Of a DNA stretch of 64,000 nt, positions 32,551 through 41,891 are shown in pieces. Every line of letters begins with the position of its first letter. The stretch's first letter is position 1. A model generated the notes under the pieces. That model searched no databases. It saw nothing but the letters and a program-made list of their open reading frames with translations, and was not told the origin of the DNA. The position numbers were made by a program, and so were the translations under genes. The stretch is from contig JBHJNL010000138.1 in NCBI GenBank assembly GCA_050330855.1, positions 16,289 through 80,288 of the forward strand, in the 5' to 3' direction. This DNA comes from RCC1774 sp050330855 (GTDB lineage: Bacteria > Cyanobacteriota > Cyanobacteriia > Thermosynechococcales > Thermosynechococcaceae).

Positions 32551-34529
32551 AGATTCCTGTGGCGAGCCTTTGTAGCTTGGCGTTGGGCCTCTGGGGATTC
32601 CAGACTGGTTTTCTGCTCTGTGCTATCCCGATGATCGTGATGCTAGAAAGTCGTCATTGGATCCGACGGCGCTGGGAACTGAAACGCGCCGATCTTAAAA
32701 GCCTACTCAACGTGTGCGGGATGACGCTGGGGCTATTGTTTCTGGTCTGTTTGGTGACGCAAGGATCGTTTTCTATAGGTCACCGCCTGATTCAATGGCT
32801 CCCGATTTGTACCTTTGCCCTAGTGGCTACCCAAACCTACATCACTAACTTTTCAGAGGTGGTGAGATCGCACTTCTCTAAGCCCCACCGCTGGCAACGA
32901 GTCGGTGGCAACCCGCAAAAACCCCTCAATCTCTACACGCCCTATTTTGCTCTCTGCCTGCTGTCGGCCAGTGCGACCAACTGGAATGGTTTGGCATTTT
33001 ATAGTGTCTTTGCCCTACTGGCCGCGATCTTGCTGTGGACCCTACGCCCACAGCAGTCCCAGCCGCTGCTGTGGGTAGCCCTAATTCTCCTCACTAGCGG
33101 CCTAGGCTTCATCGGCCACCTCCAGCTTCATCAGCTCCAGGCCACGGTGGAAGAGCAAACCGCCCCTTGGCTGAATGGCCTCACAGGGGACACCGTTGAT
33201 CCCTATCGGGCCATGACTCAAATGGGCAGCATTGGGTCTTTAAAGCAGTCCAATCGCATTGTGTTTCGGGTGGCAGGCGATCTGGCTAACTTCCCGATCC
33301 TGCTGCGGGAAGCCACCTATAACAGGTACGGTGCCTCTTCCTGGGTGGCAACCCAATCTAAGTTCACGCCGATCACCTCTTCAGAGGGTCAAGATTGGGC
33401 GTTGATGCCCTCTAGCCCTGCGGCAAGCGCAGCCAAGATTGAGATTTCTAGCCCTCTCAACGGCGGCAAGGACATCCTCAATCTTCCGGCAGGGGCCACT
33501 ACCATTCGGCGGCTCCCGGTACAGACGATGACGAAGAATCAGTATGGCACCGTCAAGGTCGAAGGTTCGGCAGGGACAATCACCTATGGGGTTGAGTTCG
33601 ATCTATCGGATTCATCTGATAGCCCTCCCACCGCCAATGATCTGCAAATCCCAGAGGCAGAGCGGCCTGCCATTGAGCAACTGTTAGCAACGTTAGATCT
33701 CAAAGGTCAGTCTGAGACCCAAGCTGTAGCGGCTTTGTCAGATCTGTTTCAGCACAAATTTCGCTACTCTCTCAAATTCGCTAGCGCGAAGGAGCAAGCC
33801 ACGCCGTTGTCTGCTTTTCTACTAGAGACACGATCTGGGCACTGTGAGTATTTTGCGTCGGCCACAACGCTGTTGCTGCGGGGGTTAGGCATCCCTGCCC
33901 GTTATGCGGTGGGGTATTCAGTCCATGACTATAGCCCGTTAGAGCAGCAATACGTTGTACGCAGCCGCAATGCCCATGCCTGGGTGATGGCCTATATCAA
34001 CGGCACTTGGCAGACCGTTGACACCACACCGCCCGACTGGACGACCCAAGAAGATGCCACGGCCTCACCGCTGCAGAGCCTATCCGATCTGTGGTCCTTT
34101 GTATTCTTTCAGCTTTCGATGGGCGTCTCAACGCTGCTGAAGGGCGATATCAGGGTTTGGGCTGGAGTTGCGATCTCACCCATCCTATTCTTTCTGCTCT
34201 GGAAAGGGGGGCGTAAACTTAGCCTTCGATTGCCCCAAGCCTCAACAGATCGTCCGGCACAGGTCATGCCTCCAATCATTGGCACCGATTCTGCCTTTTA
34301 TCAGATTGAGCAGCGGCTACAGATGCGATCGCAACGGGCCACATCTGAGTCACTGCAGCATTGGATTTTACGGCTGCAGCTCGCCCCATCTCAATTGAGA
34401 GCCTTGCAGCACATTCTCAACCTCCACTACCGCTATCGCTTTGACCCCCAAGGAATTGACGCTGCTGAGCGAGAGCACCTTGAGAGGCTCAGCCAGACCT
34501 GGCTAAAGGACTTTCAGGCAGAGCCATAA
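32547..34529 (+). CDS. TgpA-like membrane transglutaminase
   Basis: A 660-residue integral membrane protein. About five or six helices lie in residues 1-195 (DUF3488/TgpA N-terminal region), followed by a soluble domain outside the cytoplasm and one further helix at ~541-561. The transglutaminase catalytic triad is complete: Cys433 (SGHCEYFA), His477 (NAHAWV) and Asp492 (TVDTTPPD). A ~100-residue C-terminal cytoplasmic tail follows. It may act on cell-envelope peptides. It ends the moxR operon and its substrate is unknown. Confidence 0.92.
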   Translation: MKIPVASLCSLALGLWGFQTGFLLCAIPMIVMLESRHWIRRRWELKRADLKSLLNVCGMTLGLLFLVCLVTQGSFSIGHRLIQWLPICTFALVATQTYITNFSEVVRSHFSKPHRWQRVGGNPQKPLNLYTPYFALCLLSASATNWNGLAFYSVFALLAAILLWTLRPQQSQPLLWVALILLTSGLGFIGHLQLHQLQATVEEQTAPWLNGLTGDTVDPYRAMTQMGSIGSLKQSNRIVFRVAGDLANFPILLREATYNRYGASSWVATQSKFTPITSSEGQDWALMPSSPAASAAKIEISSPLNGGKDILNLPAGATTIRRLPVQTMTKNQYGTVKVEGSAGTITYGVEFDLSDSSDSPPTANDLQIPEAERPAIEQLLATLDLKGQSETQAVAALSDLFQHKFRYSLKFASAKEQATPLSAFLLETRSGHCEYFASATTLLLRGLGIPARYAVGYSVHDYSPLEQQYVVRSRNAHAWVMAYINGTWQTVDTTPPDWTTQEDATASPLQSLSDLWSFVFFQLSMGVSTLLKGDIRVWAGVAISPILFFLLWKGGRKLSLRLPQASTDRPAQVMPPIIGTDSAFYQIEQRLQMRSQRATSESLQHWILRLQLAPSQLRALQHILNLHYRYRFDPQGIDAAEREHLERLSQTWLKDFQAEP

Positions 34530-34620
34530 CGATCATGAGGTTTAGCAAAGCCTCCAGTGACGCTGCAGATATTAAGTTAAACTGCATCTCTACGCAGACA
34601 GATAGAGAAAGAGGCTTGCG

Positions 34621-35589
34621 ATGCGTGTTCTTGTCACCGGTGCAGCCGGTTTTATTGGCTTCCACCTAGCCCAGCGGCTCCTAACCGAGGGTGTGCAGGT
34701 GTATGGCATTGATAATCTCAATGACTATTACGATGTGCGCCTCAAAAAAGCCCGTCTCGATCAGCTTGTCGACCAGCCGCAGTTTACGTTTCAGTACCTC
34801 GATATTTGCGATCGTAACGCTATCACCCAACTCTTTGCCGATCAGCCCTTCGACGGCATCGTTCATCTCGCCGCCCAAGCGGGGGTGCGCTACTCGATCG
34901 AAAACCCTAATGCCTATGTCGATACCAATCTAATGGGGTTCATGAATATCCTAGAGGCCTGCCGCCACCATCACATCGGCCACCTCGTGTTTGCCTCCTC
35001 TAGCTCGGTCTATGGCACCAATCAAAAAGTCCCCTTTTCAGTCGAAGACAATGTCGATCACCCGATCTCGCTCTACGCCGCGACCAAAAAGGCCAATGAG
35101 TTAATGGCCCACTCCTATAGCCACTTGTATGGCTTACCCATGACAGGGCTACGGTTCTTTACGGTGTATGGCCCCTGGGGACGGCCCGATATGGCCTACT
35201 ACAAATTCGTCGATGCGATCGCAAACCAGCGCCCCATCGATATCTACAACCACGGCAAAATGGAGCGTGACTTTACCTATATTGACGACGTGGTGGAAGG
35301 GGTTGTGAAAGTTCTCGCTCGCAAGCCCGACGTGATCGGTCAAGCGCCCTACAAAATCTATAACATCGGCAACCATAGTCCGGTGAGCCTCATGCATTTT
35401 ATTGAGGTCATTGAGGCAGAGCTAGGAACCGTAGCCGAGAAAAACTGGCTCCCCATGCAGCCCGGAGATGTACCCGCCACCTATGCCGATATCACCGAGC
35501 TGAGTCAGGATGTTGGATTTGAACCTCGCACTCCCGTTGAAGAAGGGATGCGTCATTTTGTGAATTGGTACCGTAATTATTCTCGATAG
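34621..35589 (+). CDS. NAD-dependent sugar-nucleotide epimerase (UDP-glucuronate 4-epimerase type)
   Basis: A 322-residue extended short-chain dehydrogenase. It has the NAD motif GAAGFIG (7-13), SSSVYG (~125-130) and the catalytic YxxxK in SLYAATKKA (~142-150). The early block DNLNDYYDVRLKKARL is diagnostic of the UDP-glucuronate 4-epimerase (CapI/LpsL-like) group, which makes UDP-galacturonate for capsule or lipopolysaccharide. It stands alone without glycosyltransferases beside it. The ATG at 34621 gives a standard N-terminus. Confidence 0.9.
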   Translation: MRVLVTGAAGFIGFHLAQRLLTEGVQVYGIDNLNDYYDVRLKKARLDQLVDQPQFTFQYLDICDRNAITQLFADQPFDGIVHLAAQAGVRYSIENPNAYVDTNLMGFMNILEACRHHHIGHLVFASSSSVYGTNQKVPFSVEDNVDHPISLYAATKKANELMAHSYSHLYGLPMTGLRFFTVYGPWGRPDMAYYKFVDAIANQRPIDIYNHGKMERDFTYIDDVVEGVVKVLARKPDVIGQAPYKIYNIGNHSPVSLMHFIEVIEAELGTVAEKNWLPMQPGDVPATYADITELSQDVGFEPRTPVEEGMRHFVNWYRNYSR

Positions 35590-35622
35590 ACTAGACGAAA
35601 CGACTCAATAGAAATTATAGAG

Positions 35623-36003
35623 ATGGGACATATTTTTGCTGATCTTCAGCTTGACAATCCAAGAGATACCAGTCTAGAGCCAGTTCAGGTGCAGGCACTC
35701 GCAGATACAGGTGCCTTAATGCTTTGCATCCCGAAGCACATTGCCTTGCAACTGAAATTAGAAACAGATTCAGAACGAGAAGTCACCGTAGCAGACGGGC
35801 GTAAGCAAACCGTTCCTTACGTGGGGCCGATCAGAGTAACCTTCAAGAATAGAAGTTGCTTCGTGGGCGCTCTGGTTTTAGGAGATGAGGTACTGCTGGG
35901 AGCCGTCCCGATGGAAGACATGGATCTGATCTTGAGTCCAGCACGTCGAGAAATTACGTTTGATCCCGTTAGCCCTAACATCCCCCATGCTCGGGTGAAG
36001 TGA
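35623..36003 (+). CDS. Retropepsin-like aspartic protease (clan AA)
   Basis: A 126-residue single-domain protein. The catalytic motif is ADTGALMLCIP with Asp28-Thr-Gly30 after a short N-terminal strand. The second conserved part, VLLGAVPMEDMDL (~89-101), matches the LLG element of the fold. It would work as a homodimer like retroviral proteases. No signal peptide or membrane helix, so it is cytoplasmic. It lies 33 bases after the epimerase on the same strand. Its substrates are unknown. Confidence 0.85.
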   Translation: MGHIFADLQLDNPRDTSLEPVQVQALADTGALMLCIPKHIALQLKLETDSEREVTVADGRKQTVPYVGPIRVTFKNRSCFVGALVLGDEVLLGAVPMEDMDLILSPARREITFDPVSPNIPHARVK

Positions 36004-36244
36004 CGGCCCTTAATCCTGATTACTTCTGGCACCAATTCCCATACATCTGGACAACAGGCCAGACGTCTATTCATCTGTTAAGATTTATTGAACTTAAAGT
36101 ACATTGAGGCATTGCTCAAAAAATGGATGTGTGAGCCAAGTCATCGCTTGAGGCAGTAGTGAACCATACAGTATTCACTGAGACCTGCACTTAGGCTGTT
36201 GTTTACATGCGATGCATCCCTGTTGGTTGTGAGGAAGAGAGCCT

Positions 36245-36823
36245 ATGATGAGTACCATTGTTCCAGACTCGGTACTGCCCATTCAGTCGTTATCTACTGT
36301 TGATCAAGCCGCCCTCGTTAAAGGCGAGATTTTGCTGCAGACCCGCTCTCATACGTTGATTGGTGCGGGGGTGACGGCTCAAATGTTTTTGCCTTTGGTG
36401 CGATCGCAAGTCTGGGAACAGATCACAACCTACCCTAGCTGGACTCAGTTTTTCCCTGATATTACCCGCAGTGAAATTTTGCAGACGGTTAATCATCCGG
36501 GCACGAAGGAGCATCGACTCTATCAAGCAGCTCGCAAGGACTTTTTCTTGTTAGCGGTGCAGGTTGAGATTTACCTAAAGGTCACTGAAACACAAGAACA
36601 ACGCCTCCAGTTCAAGCTTGAGCGAGGCAGCTTCAGCGATTTTGCCGCCGACCTGACGCTGCAGGACTACAGCTCTGGAACCATCTTGACCTATTCAGTG
36701 GAGGCTACACCGCTGATTCCGGTGCCCAGTCTGTTTATTCAAGAGGCGATTCGCCAGGATTTACCGGGGAATATGAGGCAAATGCGCCAGGTGATTTGTG
36801 AGAAGGCCACCTTTGGACTTTGA
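36245..36823 (+). CDS. SRPBCC (START/cyclase-like) family protein
   Basis: A 192-residue protein with the helix-grip pattern of the Bet v1/START-like superfamily: a long beta-sheet region (~25-150) with YPSWTQFFPDI after the first helix pair, and a long C-terminal amphipathic helix (SLFIQEAIRQDLPGNMRQMR). Such proteins bind lipids, polyketides or chlorophyll-like ligands, and the ligand is not predictable here. Two adjacent ATG codons (36245, 36248) are equal alternatives for the start. GAGGAAGAG lies just upstream. Confidence 0.82.
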   Translation: MMSTIVPDSVLPIQSLSTVDQAALVKGEILLQTRSHTLIGAGVTAQMFLPLVRSQVWEQITTYPSWTQFFPDITRSEILQTVNHPGTKEHRLYQAARKDFFLLAVQVEIYLKVTETQEQRLQFKLERGSFSDFAADLTLQDYSSGTILTYSVEATPLIPVPSLFIQEAIRQDLPGNMRQMRQVICEKATFGL

Positions 36824-36961
36824 CATCATTTGCGACCCCAGCGAGATCGCTTCTGCATTAAATCAAGTTAAATTCTGTAAAACCTAGGGGCGTTTCCGGC
36901 CCCGGTTTTGTGCAGACTCCCTAAAATGGGGTGAACTAACGGAATGGCTTAGGATTTACTT

Positions 36962-37411
36962 ATGACCACTGGAACGGCGACATCGGCGGCTGAAGATTAT
37001 GTTGTGGCGGGTCTTGCCGCCTGCTTTATCAAAAAAGATGGCAAGCTAGAGCCGGTTAAGGTGATTGAACCGATTCCATCGGCGGCCCTGGAAGCCATTC
37101 TCAAGGGCATCCCAACCTCCTATGAGATGGCGGTGGGTACCACCTATGGCGCGATGCTCAATGGCGATCAACCGCAGCGGCCTTCCCAATTCCCGGCAGA
37201 GAGCCAGTTCTGTGATGAGTTTACAGAGCGACTCCAGGCCACCGCTCGCAGCTATGCAACCCGACCTGTGGCCACCGAGCATATTGCGGTAGGTGAGCTG
37301 AAGACAGACTTTAATTTTTCGATAGAGCGTAAGCGAACGCTGAATTCAGAGCGCATTGTCAGCACAGAGGACAATGTAAAACAGCATTCCCATACTCACA
37401 AGGTGCTTTAG
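36962..37411 (+). CDS. Hypothetical protein
   Basis: A 149-residue soluble protein without recognised domains. It has a conserved-looking N-terminal part (AGLAACFIKKDGKLEPVKVI), a central segment PTSYEMAVGTTYGAMLNG and a charged tail with HSHTHK. No signal peptide. It is followed after 31 bases by a small membrane protein on the same strand. Function unknown. Confidence 0.78.
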   Translation: MTTGTATSAAEDYVVAGLAACFIKKDGKLEPVKVIEPIPSAALEAILKGIPTSYEMAVGTTYGAMLNGDQPQRPSQFPAESQFCDEFTERLQATARSYATRPVATEHIAVGELKTDFNFSIERKRTLNSERIVSTEDNVKQHSHTHKVL

Positions 37412-37442
37412 TCCTGTTTCTGGCAGGGCAATACTACAGCTC

Positions 37443-37739
37443 ATGACTGAGACAATGTTGATGATGATGAGATCGCTGCACCTGATCTGGCAAACCCTCC
37501 AGGTTCCCGTCTGTTTTGTTGCAGCTTGGGGGCTGGTAGTCCTTTTGGGCTGGCGGCTGGTGGCGACCGTGCGATCTGGCGTGATGACTTCAAAGCATCT
37601 GCACCGCATTCCCTGTGCAGACTGCCAGTTTTTCACGGGCGACTATCGCTTGAAATGTACGGTGCATCCCGACACGGCCTTGTCTGAACATGCGATCGGC
37701 TGTCGTGATTATCAAGATCATCCATTACTGAGCGGCTAA
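37443..37739 (+). CDS. Small membrane protein with four-cysteine motif
   Basis: A 98-residue protein. One membrane helix lies at about 17-42 (LQVPVCFVAAWGLVVLLGWR). After a basic stretch it has IPCADCQFFTGDYRLKC and a later AIGCRDYQ, so four cysteines that could bind a metal on the cytoplasmic side. No family recognised. It follows the 149-residue hypothetical gene closely. It is probably a conserved cyanobacterial gene, but that cannot be verified here. Confidence 0.7.
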   Translation: MTETMLMMMRSLHLIWQTLQVPVCFVAAWGLVVLLGWRLVATVRSGVMTSKHLHRIPCADCQFFTGDYRLKCTVHPDTALSEHAIGCRDYQDHPLLSG

Positions 37740-38008
37740 GGGCGCTGGAGTCTTCGGTAAGCCGTCAATACGGCGTTCCCATCAAAAGGAACTTAGCAAC
37801 GGTCTGATTCCTGGGGAACTGTTTGGGGTGTATGGCCTTAATGATTGGCGCTATGGGTGGGCTACTCCCATCCCCAAGGGGAAATACAGCATACCTTCTT
37901 GGTCAATGAATTCTGCAAGCCCTAGCGGTTTCTCTTGTGTCCATTTTCCGAAGCCAAAAGCAAAGTAGACTAAGTACCTGAAGGGATCAGCAAAGGGGCA
38001 CCTCCTCC

Positions 38009-38908
38009 GTGAATTTTCAGTCCGTTATTGCCAAGCTGCACGAATTTTGGGGCGATCGCGGCTGTCTCATTGTTCAGCCCTATGATGTCGAGAAAGGGGC
38101 GGGCACCAAAAGCCCGCATACGTTCCTCCGCGCCCTAGGACCAGAACCTTGGTCGGTGGCCTATGTAGAACCCTGTCGGCGTCCTGCGGATGGTCGCTAT
38201 GGCGAGAACCCCAACCGCTATCAGTACTACTACCAGTACCAGGTCTTAATCAAGCCCTCTCCAGACGATATTCAAGATATCTATCTTGATTCCCTCAGAG
38301 CCTTGGGCATTCGCCCCGAAGATCACGATATTCGCTTTGTTGAAGATAACTGGGAAGATGCCGCTGTCGGAGCCTGGGGCGTAGGTTGGGAAGTCTGGCT
38401 CGACGGCATGGAAGTGACGCAGTTTACTTACTTTCAGCAGTGTGGTGGTTTAGACTGTCGCCCCGTTTCTATTGAGCTGACCTATGGCTTAGAGCGATTG
38501 ACAATGTATCTGCAAGAGGTGGATGCGATCGCAAAAATTGACTGGAATGGCACCCTCACCTACGGTGATGTGCATCTACAGGGCGAGATTGAGCAGTCTA
38601 CCTATAACTTTGAAGCTTCCAATCCAGAGCTTTTATTCCAGCTTTTTGGTCTATATGAGCAAGAAGCCAATCAACTCTTTGAGCGAAAGTTGGTTTTACC
38701 CGCCCTCGACTACGTGCTCAAATGCTCCCATACCTTTAATTTACTTGATGCCCGAGGCGTCATTTCGGTCACAGAGCGAACCCGCTACATTGCTCGAATT
38801 CGCCATCTGGCTCGTCAAGTCGCACAGCTCTACGTTCAACAGCGAGAGGCATTAGGGTTCCCTTTATTAAAAACCGAAGTCGCGACGCTGGTGGGAGGTC
38901 AACCATGA
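38009..38908 (+). CDS. glyQ: Glycine--tRNA ligase alpha subunit
   Basis: Alpha subunit of the (alpha-beta)2 glycyl-tRNA synthetase. It carries the active site and acts with GlyS, which is not in the window. The 299-residue length is typical. GCLIVQPYDVEKGAGT (~18-33) and the motif 2/3 segments PCRRPADGRYGENPNR and LTYGLERLTMYLQ are present. The start is GTG 38009 (MNFQSVIAKLHEFW), with weak Shine-Dalgarno support but the correct family N-terminus. Its stop overlaps the next ATG (ATGA). Confidence 0.96.
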   Translation: MNFQSVIAKLHEFWGDRGCLIVQPYDVEKGAGTKSPHTFLRALGPEPWSVAYVEPCRRPADGRYGENPNRYQYYYQYQVLIKPSPDDIQDIYLDSLRALGIRPEDHDIRFVEDNWEDAAVGAWGVGWEVWLDGMEVTQFTYFQQCGGLDCRPVSIELTYGLERLTMYLQEVDAIAKIDWNGTLTYGDVHLQGEIEQSTYNFEASNPELLFQLFGLYEQEANQLFERKLVLPALDYVLKCSHTFNLLDARGVISVTERTRYIARIRHLARQVAQLYVQQREALGFPLLKTEVATLVGGQP

Positions 38909-40020
38909 GTTTGGGCAAGTGGCTGGGCCTAGTTATCCTGCTAGTCTCTCTCTACATTCTCTGGGAGATTCGGCAGGTTTTGCTGCTGTTGTTTACGGCC
39001 GTTGTCTTAGCTTCAGCCCTCAATACATTCGTTCTGTATCTGGGTAAACGTGGCCTCAAACGAAACTGGGCCGTGGCCCTCACCATCGTGCTAGCGCTTG
39101 GGATCACATCCTTGTTTTGCCTGATTGTGATTCCGCCCTTTATTACCCAGTCCCAAGAATTCGCAGAACTGGTTCCTAAAAGTATTGCCCGCATTGACGA
39201 ATGGACGAGCTGGGTAGAGTCACAGGTCTCTGATCAGTCCATTCTCGGCCCCCAGGTTTTCAATGCCGTCAATGGTGTGATCAATAACCTCACTCAAGAG
39301 ATACCGAACGTTGCTAAAGAGGTCTTTCGAAACTTCCTGTCATTGTTTTCTAGTTCACTATTGGTGCTGCTCAATATTCTGCTGATTTTTGTGCTGACCA
39401 TCATGCTGTTGGTCGATCCCAACAAGTACCGCAGAATGCTCATCCGTCTGGTCCCCTCGTTTTATCGGCGGCGAACGGACGAGATTCTGTCGCTCTGCGA
39501 TACGGCATTAGATAACTGGATCATCGGCATTTTATTCAATATGACGGTCATTGCCGTTTGCAGCGGGATTGGTCTTTGGATCCTTGGCGTCAAGTTGGTG
39601 CTAGCCAATGCGCTCATTGCCGGGTTAATGGAAGCGATTCCTAACATTGGACCTACGCTCAGTCTGATTCCGCCGATGGCTGTTGCTCTCCTTGATGCCC
39701 CCTGGAAAGCCTTTGCGGTTCTCATTTTTTATATTTTGCTACAGCAGCTTGAGCAGTACATTCTAGTGCCCACTGTGATGGCGAAGCAGCTTGACCTTCC
39801 ACCTGCAATTACCTTGCTATCCCAAATTATTTTTGCCCTGTTCTTTGGGTTTCTGGGGCTGCTGCTGGCGTTACCCTTGGTGATTGTGGGTCAGATATGG
39901 TTCAAAGAAGTCATCATCAAAGACGTTCTCGATCAATGGGATCGTTCCCCTAATCGACGGTCCCTGGAACCGGTACACGGTGAATCCATCGCTTCCATTG
40001 AGGGTGAGGTGGCACCTTGA
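38905..40020 (+). CDS. AI-2E family transporter (PerM/YhhT-like permease)
   Basis: A 371-residue membrane protein of about eight helices. The N-terminal pair is at ~5-50. A large soluble loop (~85-135, ISQSQ...VNNLTQEIP) follows. The family signature around VEAIPNIGPTLSLIPP-type sequence appears at ~245-255, here MEAIPNIGPTL. The C-terminal 30 residues are cytoplasmic and charged. It overlaps glyQ by four bases, so it is translationally coupled. The true substrate in cyanobacteria is unknown; the AI-2 name is historical. Confidence 0.9.
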   Translation: MSLGKWLGLVILLVSLYILWEIRQVLLLLFTAVVLASALNTFVLYLGKRGLKRNWAVALTIVLALGITSLFCLIVIPPFITQSQEFAELVPKSIARIDEWTSWVESQVSDQSILGPQVFNAVNGVINNLTQEIPNVAKEVFRNFLSLFSSSLLVLLNILLIFVLTIMLLVDPNKYRRMLIRLVPSFYRRRTDEILSLCDTALDNWIIGILFNMTVIAVCSGIGLWILGVKLVLANALIAGLMEAIPNIGPTLSLIPPMAVALLDAPWKAFAVLIFYILLQQLEQYILVPTVMAKQLDLPPAITLLSQIIFALFFGFLGLLLALPLVIVGQIWFKEVIIKDVLDQWDRSPNRRSLEPVHGESIASIEGEVAP

Positions 40021-40168
40021 TGGGGGGGCAGGGGGCACTCCTAAAGGTCGCTGAGTCATGTCCTTTCTGTGCCTTAAAATGGAAGCGTTGAAGCAATGTT
40101 GGGGCCGAAAGAGTTGTCAATTGGGTCCAATTGCAAAGATAATAAGGGCGCTGCAGTGAGAGAACAGT

Positions 40169-40528
40169 ATGAGCTTAAATCTAGTAAGTCTTGTGGGACG
40201 TGCCGGTAGAGATCCTGATGTGCGGTATTTTGAATCGGGTAGTGTGGTGTGCAACCTCACCCTAGCCGTGAATCGGCGTTCCCGAGATGATGAGCCGGAC
40301 TGGTTTGCCCTAGAAATTTGGGGCAAAACGGCTGAGATTGCCGCCAGCTACGTCCGTAAAGGGAGTCTCATTGGGGTCAGTGGTGCCTTAAAGTTTGACC
40401 GTTGGCAGGACAAAAGTACGGGTATTGAGCGCTCGAAGCCTGTGATCCGTGTCGATCGTCTCGATTTATTAGGATCTAAGCGTGATACAGAGGCAAATGC
40501 TGGCAATAGCTATGATGACCAGTTTTAG
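40169..40528 (+). CDS. ssb: Single-stranded DNA-binding protein
   Basis: A 119-residue OB-fold protein that coats single-stranded DNA in replication and repair. It starts MSLNLVSLVGRAGRDPDVRY and has LTLAVNRRSRDDEPDWFALEIWGK in the core. It ends NSYDDQF, a short acidic tail resembling but not matching the canonical DDDIPF protein-interaction tail. Cyanobacterial SSBs are typically this short. Confidence 0.93.
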   Translation: MSLNLVSLVGRAGRDPDVRYFESGSVVCNLTLAVNRRSRDDEPDWFALEIWGKTAEIAASYVRKGSLIGVSGALKFDRWQDKSTGIERSKPVIRVDRLDLLGSKRDTEANAGNSYDDQF

Positions 40529-40556
40529 GGACAGAACCCAATTTTGCTCCCTCTTT

Positions 40557-41753
40557 CTAGGGAGAAGGTTGGGGTGAGGGGAAGGAGTGCAGGTTATTAA
40601 CTCCATGATCCTCACCTAGCCGTTCTAATATCTGTGGCAGTACTAGGGCAACCCAATCCACCTCTGCTTCTGTGGTGTTTCTACCCAGCGTCAGTCTGAT
40701 GCCTGCTGTTGCTTCAGCCTCGGTGTAGCCCATTGCGGTAAGGACCGGACTCGGAGATAGTTTGCCGCTATTACAGGCGGAACCCGCACTGATGGCAATT
40801 CCGGCTAAATCCATTTGCCGCACAACGGCGCGACCAGTGATCGATGAATTGCCCTGGGGCTGCACGAGAAAGCTGAGATGGTGGGGCAAACGTTGTTGCA
40901 GATCTCCGGTGGGCAGCAGGTTAGGAATCGTAGAAAGTTTAGAAAATAAGCGATCGCGCAGCCCCTTTAAACGCTCTATTTCTTCTTCAAGCTCTGCGGT
41001 CGCCAGAGCCGCCGCTGCCCCAAACCCCACCATCGTCGGCACTGCTGGCGTCCCTGAACGGAACCCTTGCTCTTGCCCCCCGCCCGTCAGCATCGGCTGA
41101 ATTGTGATACCAGGGCGAAGGTATAGCGCCCCTGCGCCTTGGGGGCCGTAGAGCTTATGGCTTGATAGCGATAATAAATCCACCGGCAGGGTAGACACAT
41201 CAATAGGGTGTCGTCCAGCGACCTGGACGGCATCGGTATGAAACAACGCGCCATGATCGCGGGCAATCTGGCCGAGGGCTTCAATGGGCTGGAGCACCCC
41301 AACCTCACTTTGCCCGTAAATAATAGAGACCAAAACGGTGTTGGGCTGTAGCTTGGCCTGTAGATCGGCCGGATTGACAAGACCTCGTCGGTCTACTGGC
41401 AGGTGCGTGATTTGCCACCCCTGCGCCGCCAGCCACTGAGCGCAGTTGGTAATGGCAGAATGCTCAACGCTAGAAATAATCAGATGCTGAGGGGCTGAAT
41501 GCTGATGGGCAACCCCCAATAGCGCTAAATTATCAGCCTCGGTGCCCCCAGAGGTGAAAATCAGAGATTCTGGTACTGCGCCAATCAATCCCGCTACTTG
41601 AACTCTAGCCTCTTCTAAGGCAGTGGCGGCACGCTGGCCCCACTGGTGCAGGCTAGACGGATTGCCCCACTGCGCTTGCCACACCTGCTGCATGGCTGCG
41701 ATTGCCTCTGCGCGGCAGGGAGTTGTAGCACTGTGGTCTAGATAGATTTGCAT
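40557..41753 (-). CDS. Cysteine desulfurase (NifS/IscS-type)
   Basis: PLP enzyme that removes sulfur from cysteine for iron-sulfur clusters and tRNA thiolation. I chose the start at 41753 (MQIYLDHSATTPC). An ATG four codons upstream is possible. The PLP-lysine motif SSHKLYGPQGAG and the persulfide cysteine in GSACNSGKLSPS are intact. The C-terminus continues past the normal end into SFPSPQPSP, encoded by a dispersed-repeat-like sequence. About 398 residues. IscS, IscS2 or NifS cannot be distinguished. Confidence 0.93.
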   Translation of the reverse strand: MQIYLDHSATTPCRAEAIAAMQQVWQAQWGNPSSLHQWGQRAATALEEARVQVAGLIGAVPESLIFTSGGTEADNLALLGVAHQHSAPQHLIISSVEHSAITNCAQWLAAQGWQITHLPVDRRGLVNPADLQAKLQPNTVLVSIIYGQSEVGVLQPIEALGQIARDHGALFHTDAVQVAGRHPIDVSTLPVDLLSLSSHKLYGPQGAGALYLRPGITIQPMLTGGGQEQGFRSGTPAVPTMVGFGAAAALATAELEEEIERLKGLRDRLFSKLSTIPNLLPTGDLQQRLPHHLSFLVQPQGNSSITGRAVVRQMDLAGIAISAGSACNSGKLSPSPVLTAMGYTEAEATAGIRLTLGRNTTEAEVDWVALVLPQILERLGEDHGVNNLHSFPSPQPSP

Positions 41754-41891
41754 GAACAGTGACAATGAGTAAAATTACGGTTTTCCCTAATCGCTGCGCC
41801 CTACGCCTGAGTAGATTCAGACGATACCATTAAGATATCAACTTGGGCCTCGTTGCCCATTACTTCGATTTAGGGAATCGCGATCGCAACC

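Noticed and set aside
37740..38008. Open reading stretches on both strands upstream of glyQ (for example a + strand frame through GVYGLNDWRYGWATPIPKGK).
   Set aside because: Three frames are open at once, none has a start codon with a ribosome-binding site, and no family is recognised. Likely chance in GC-balanced DNA; a gene remnant cannot be excluded.
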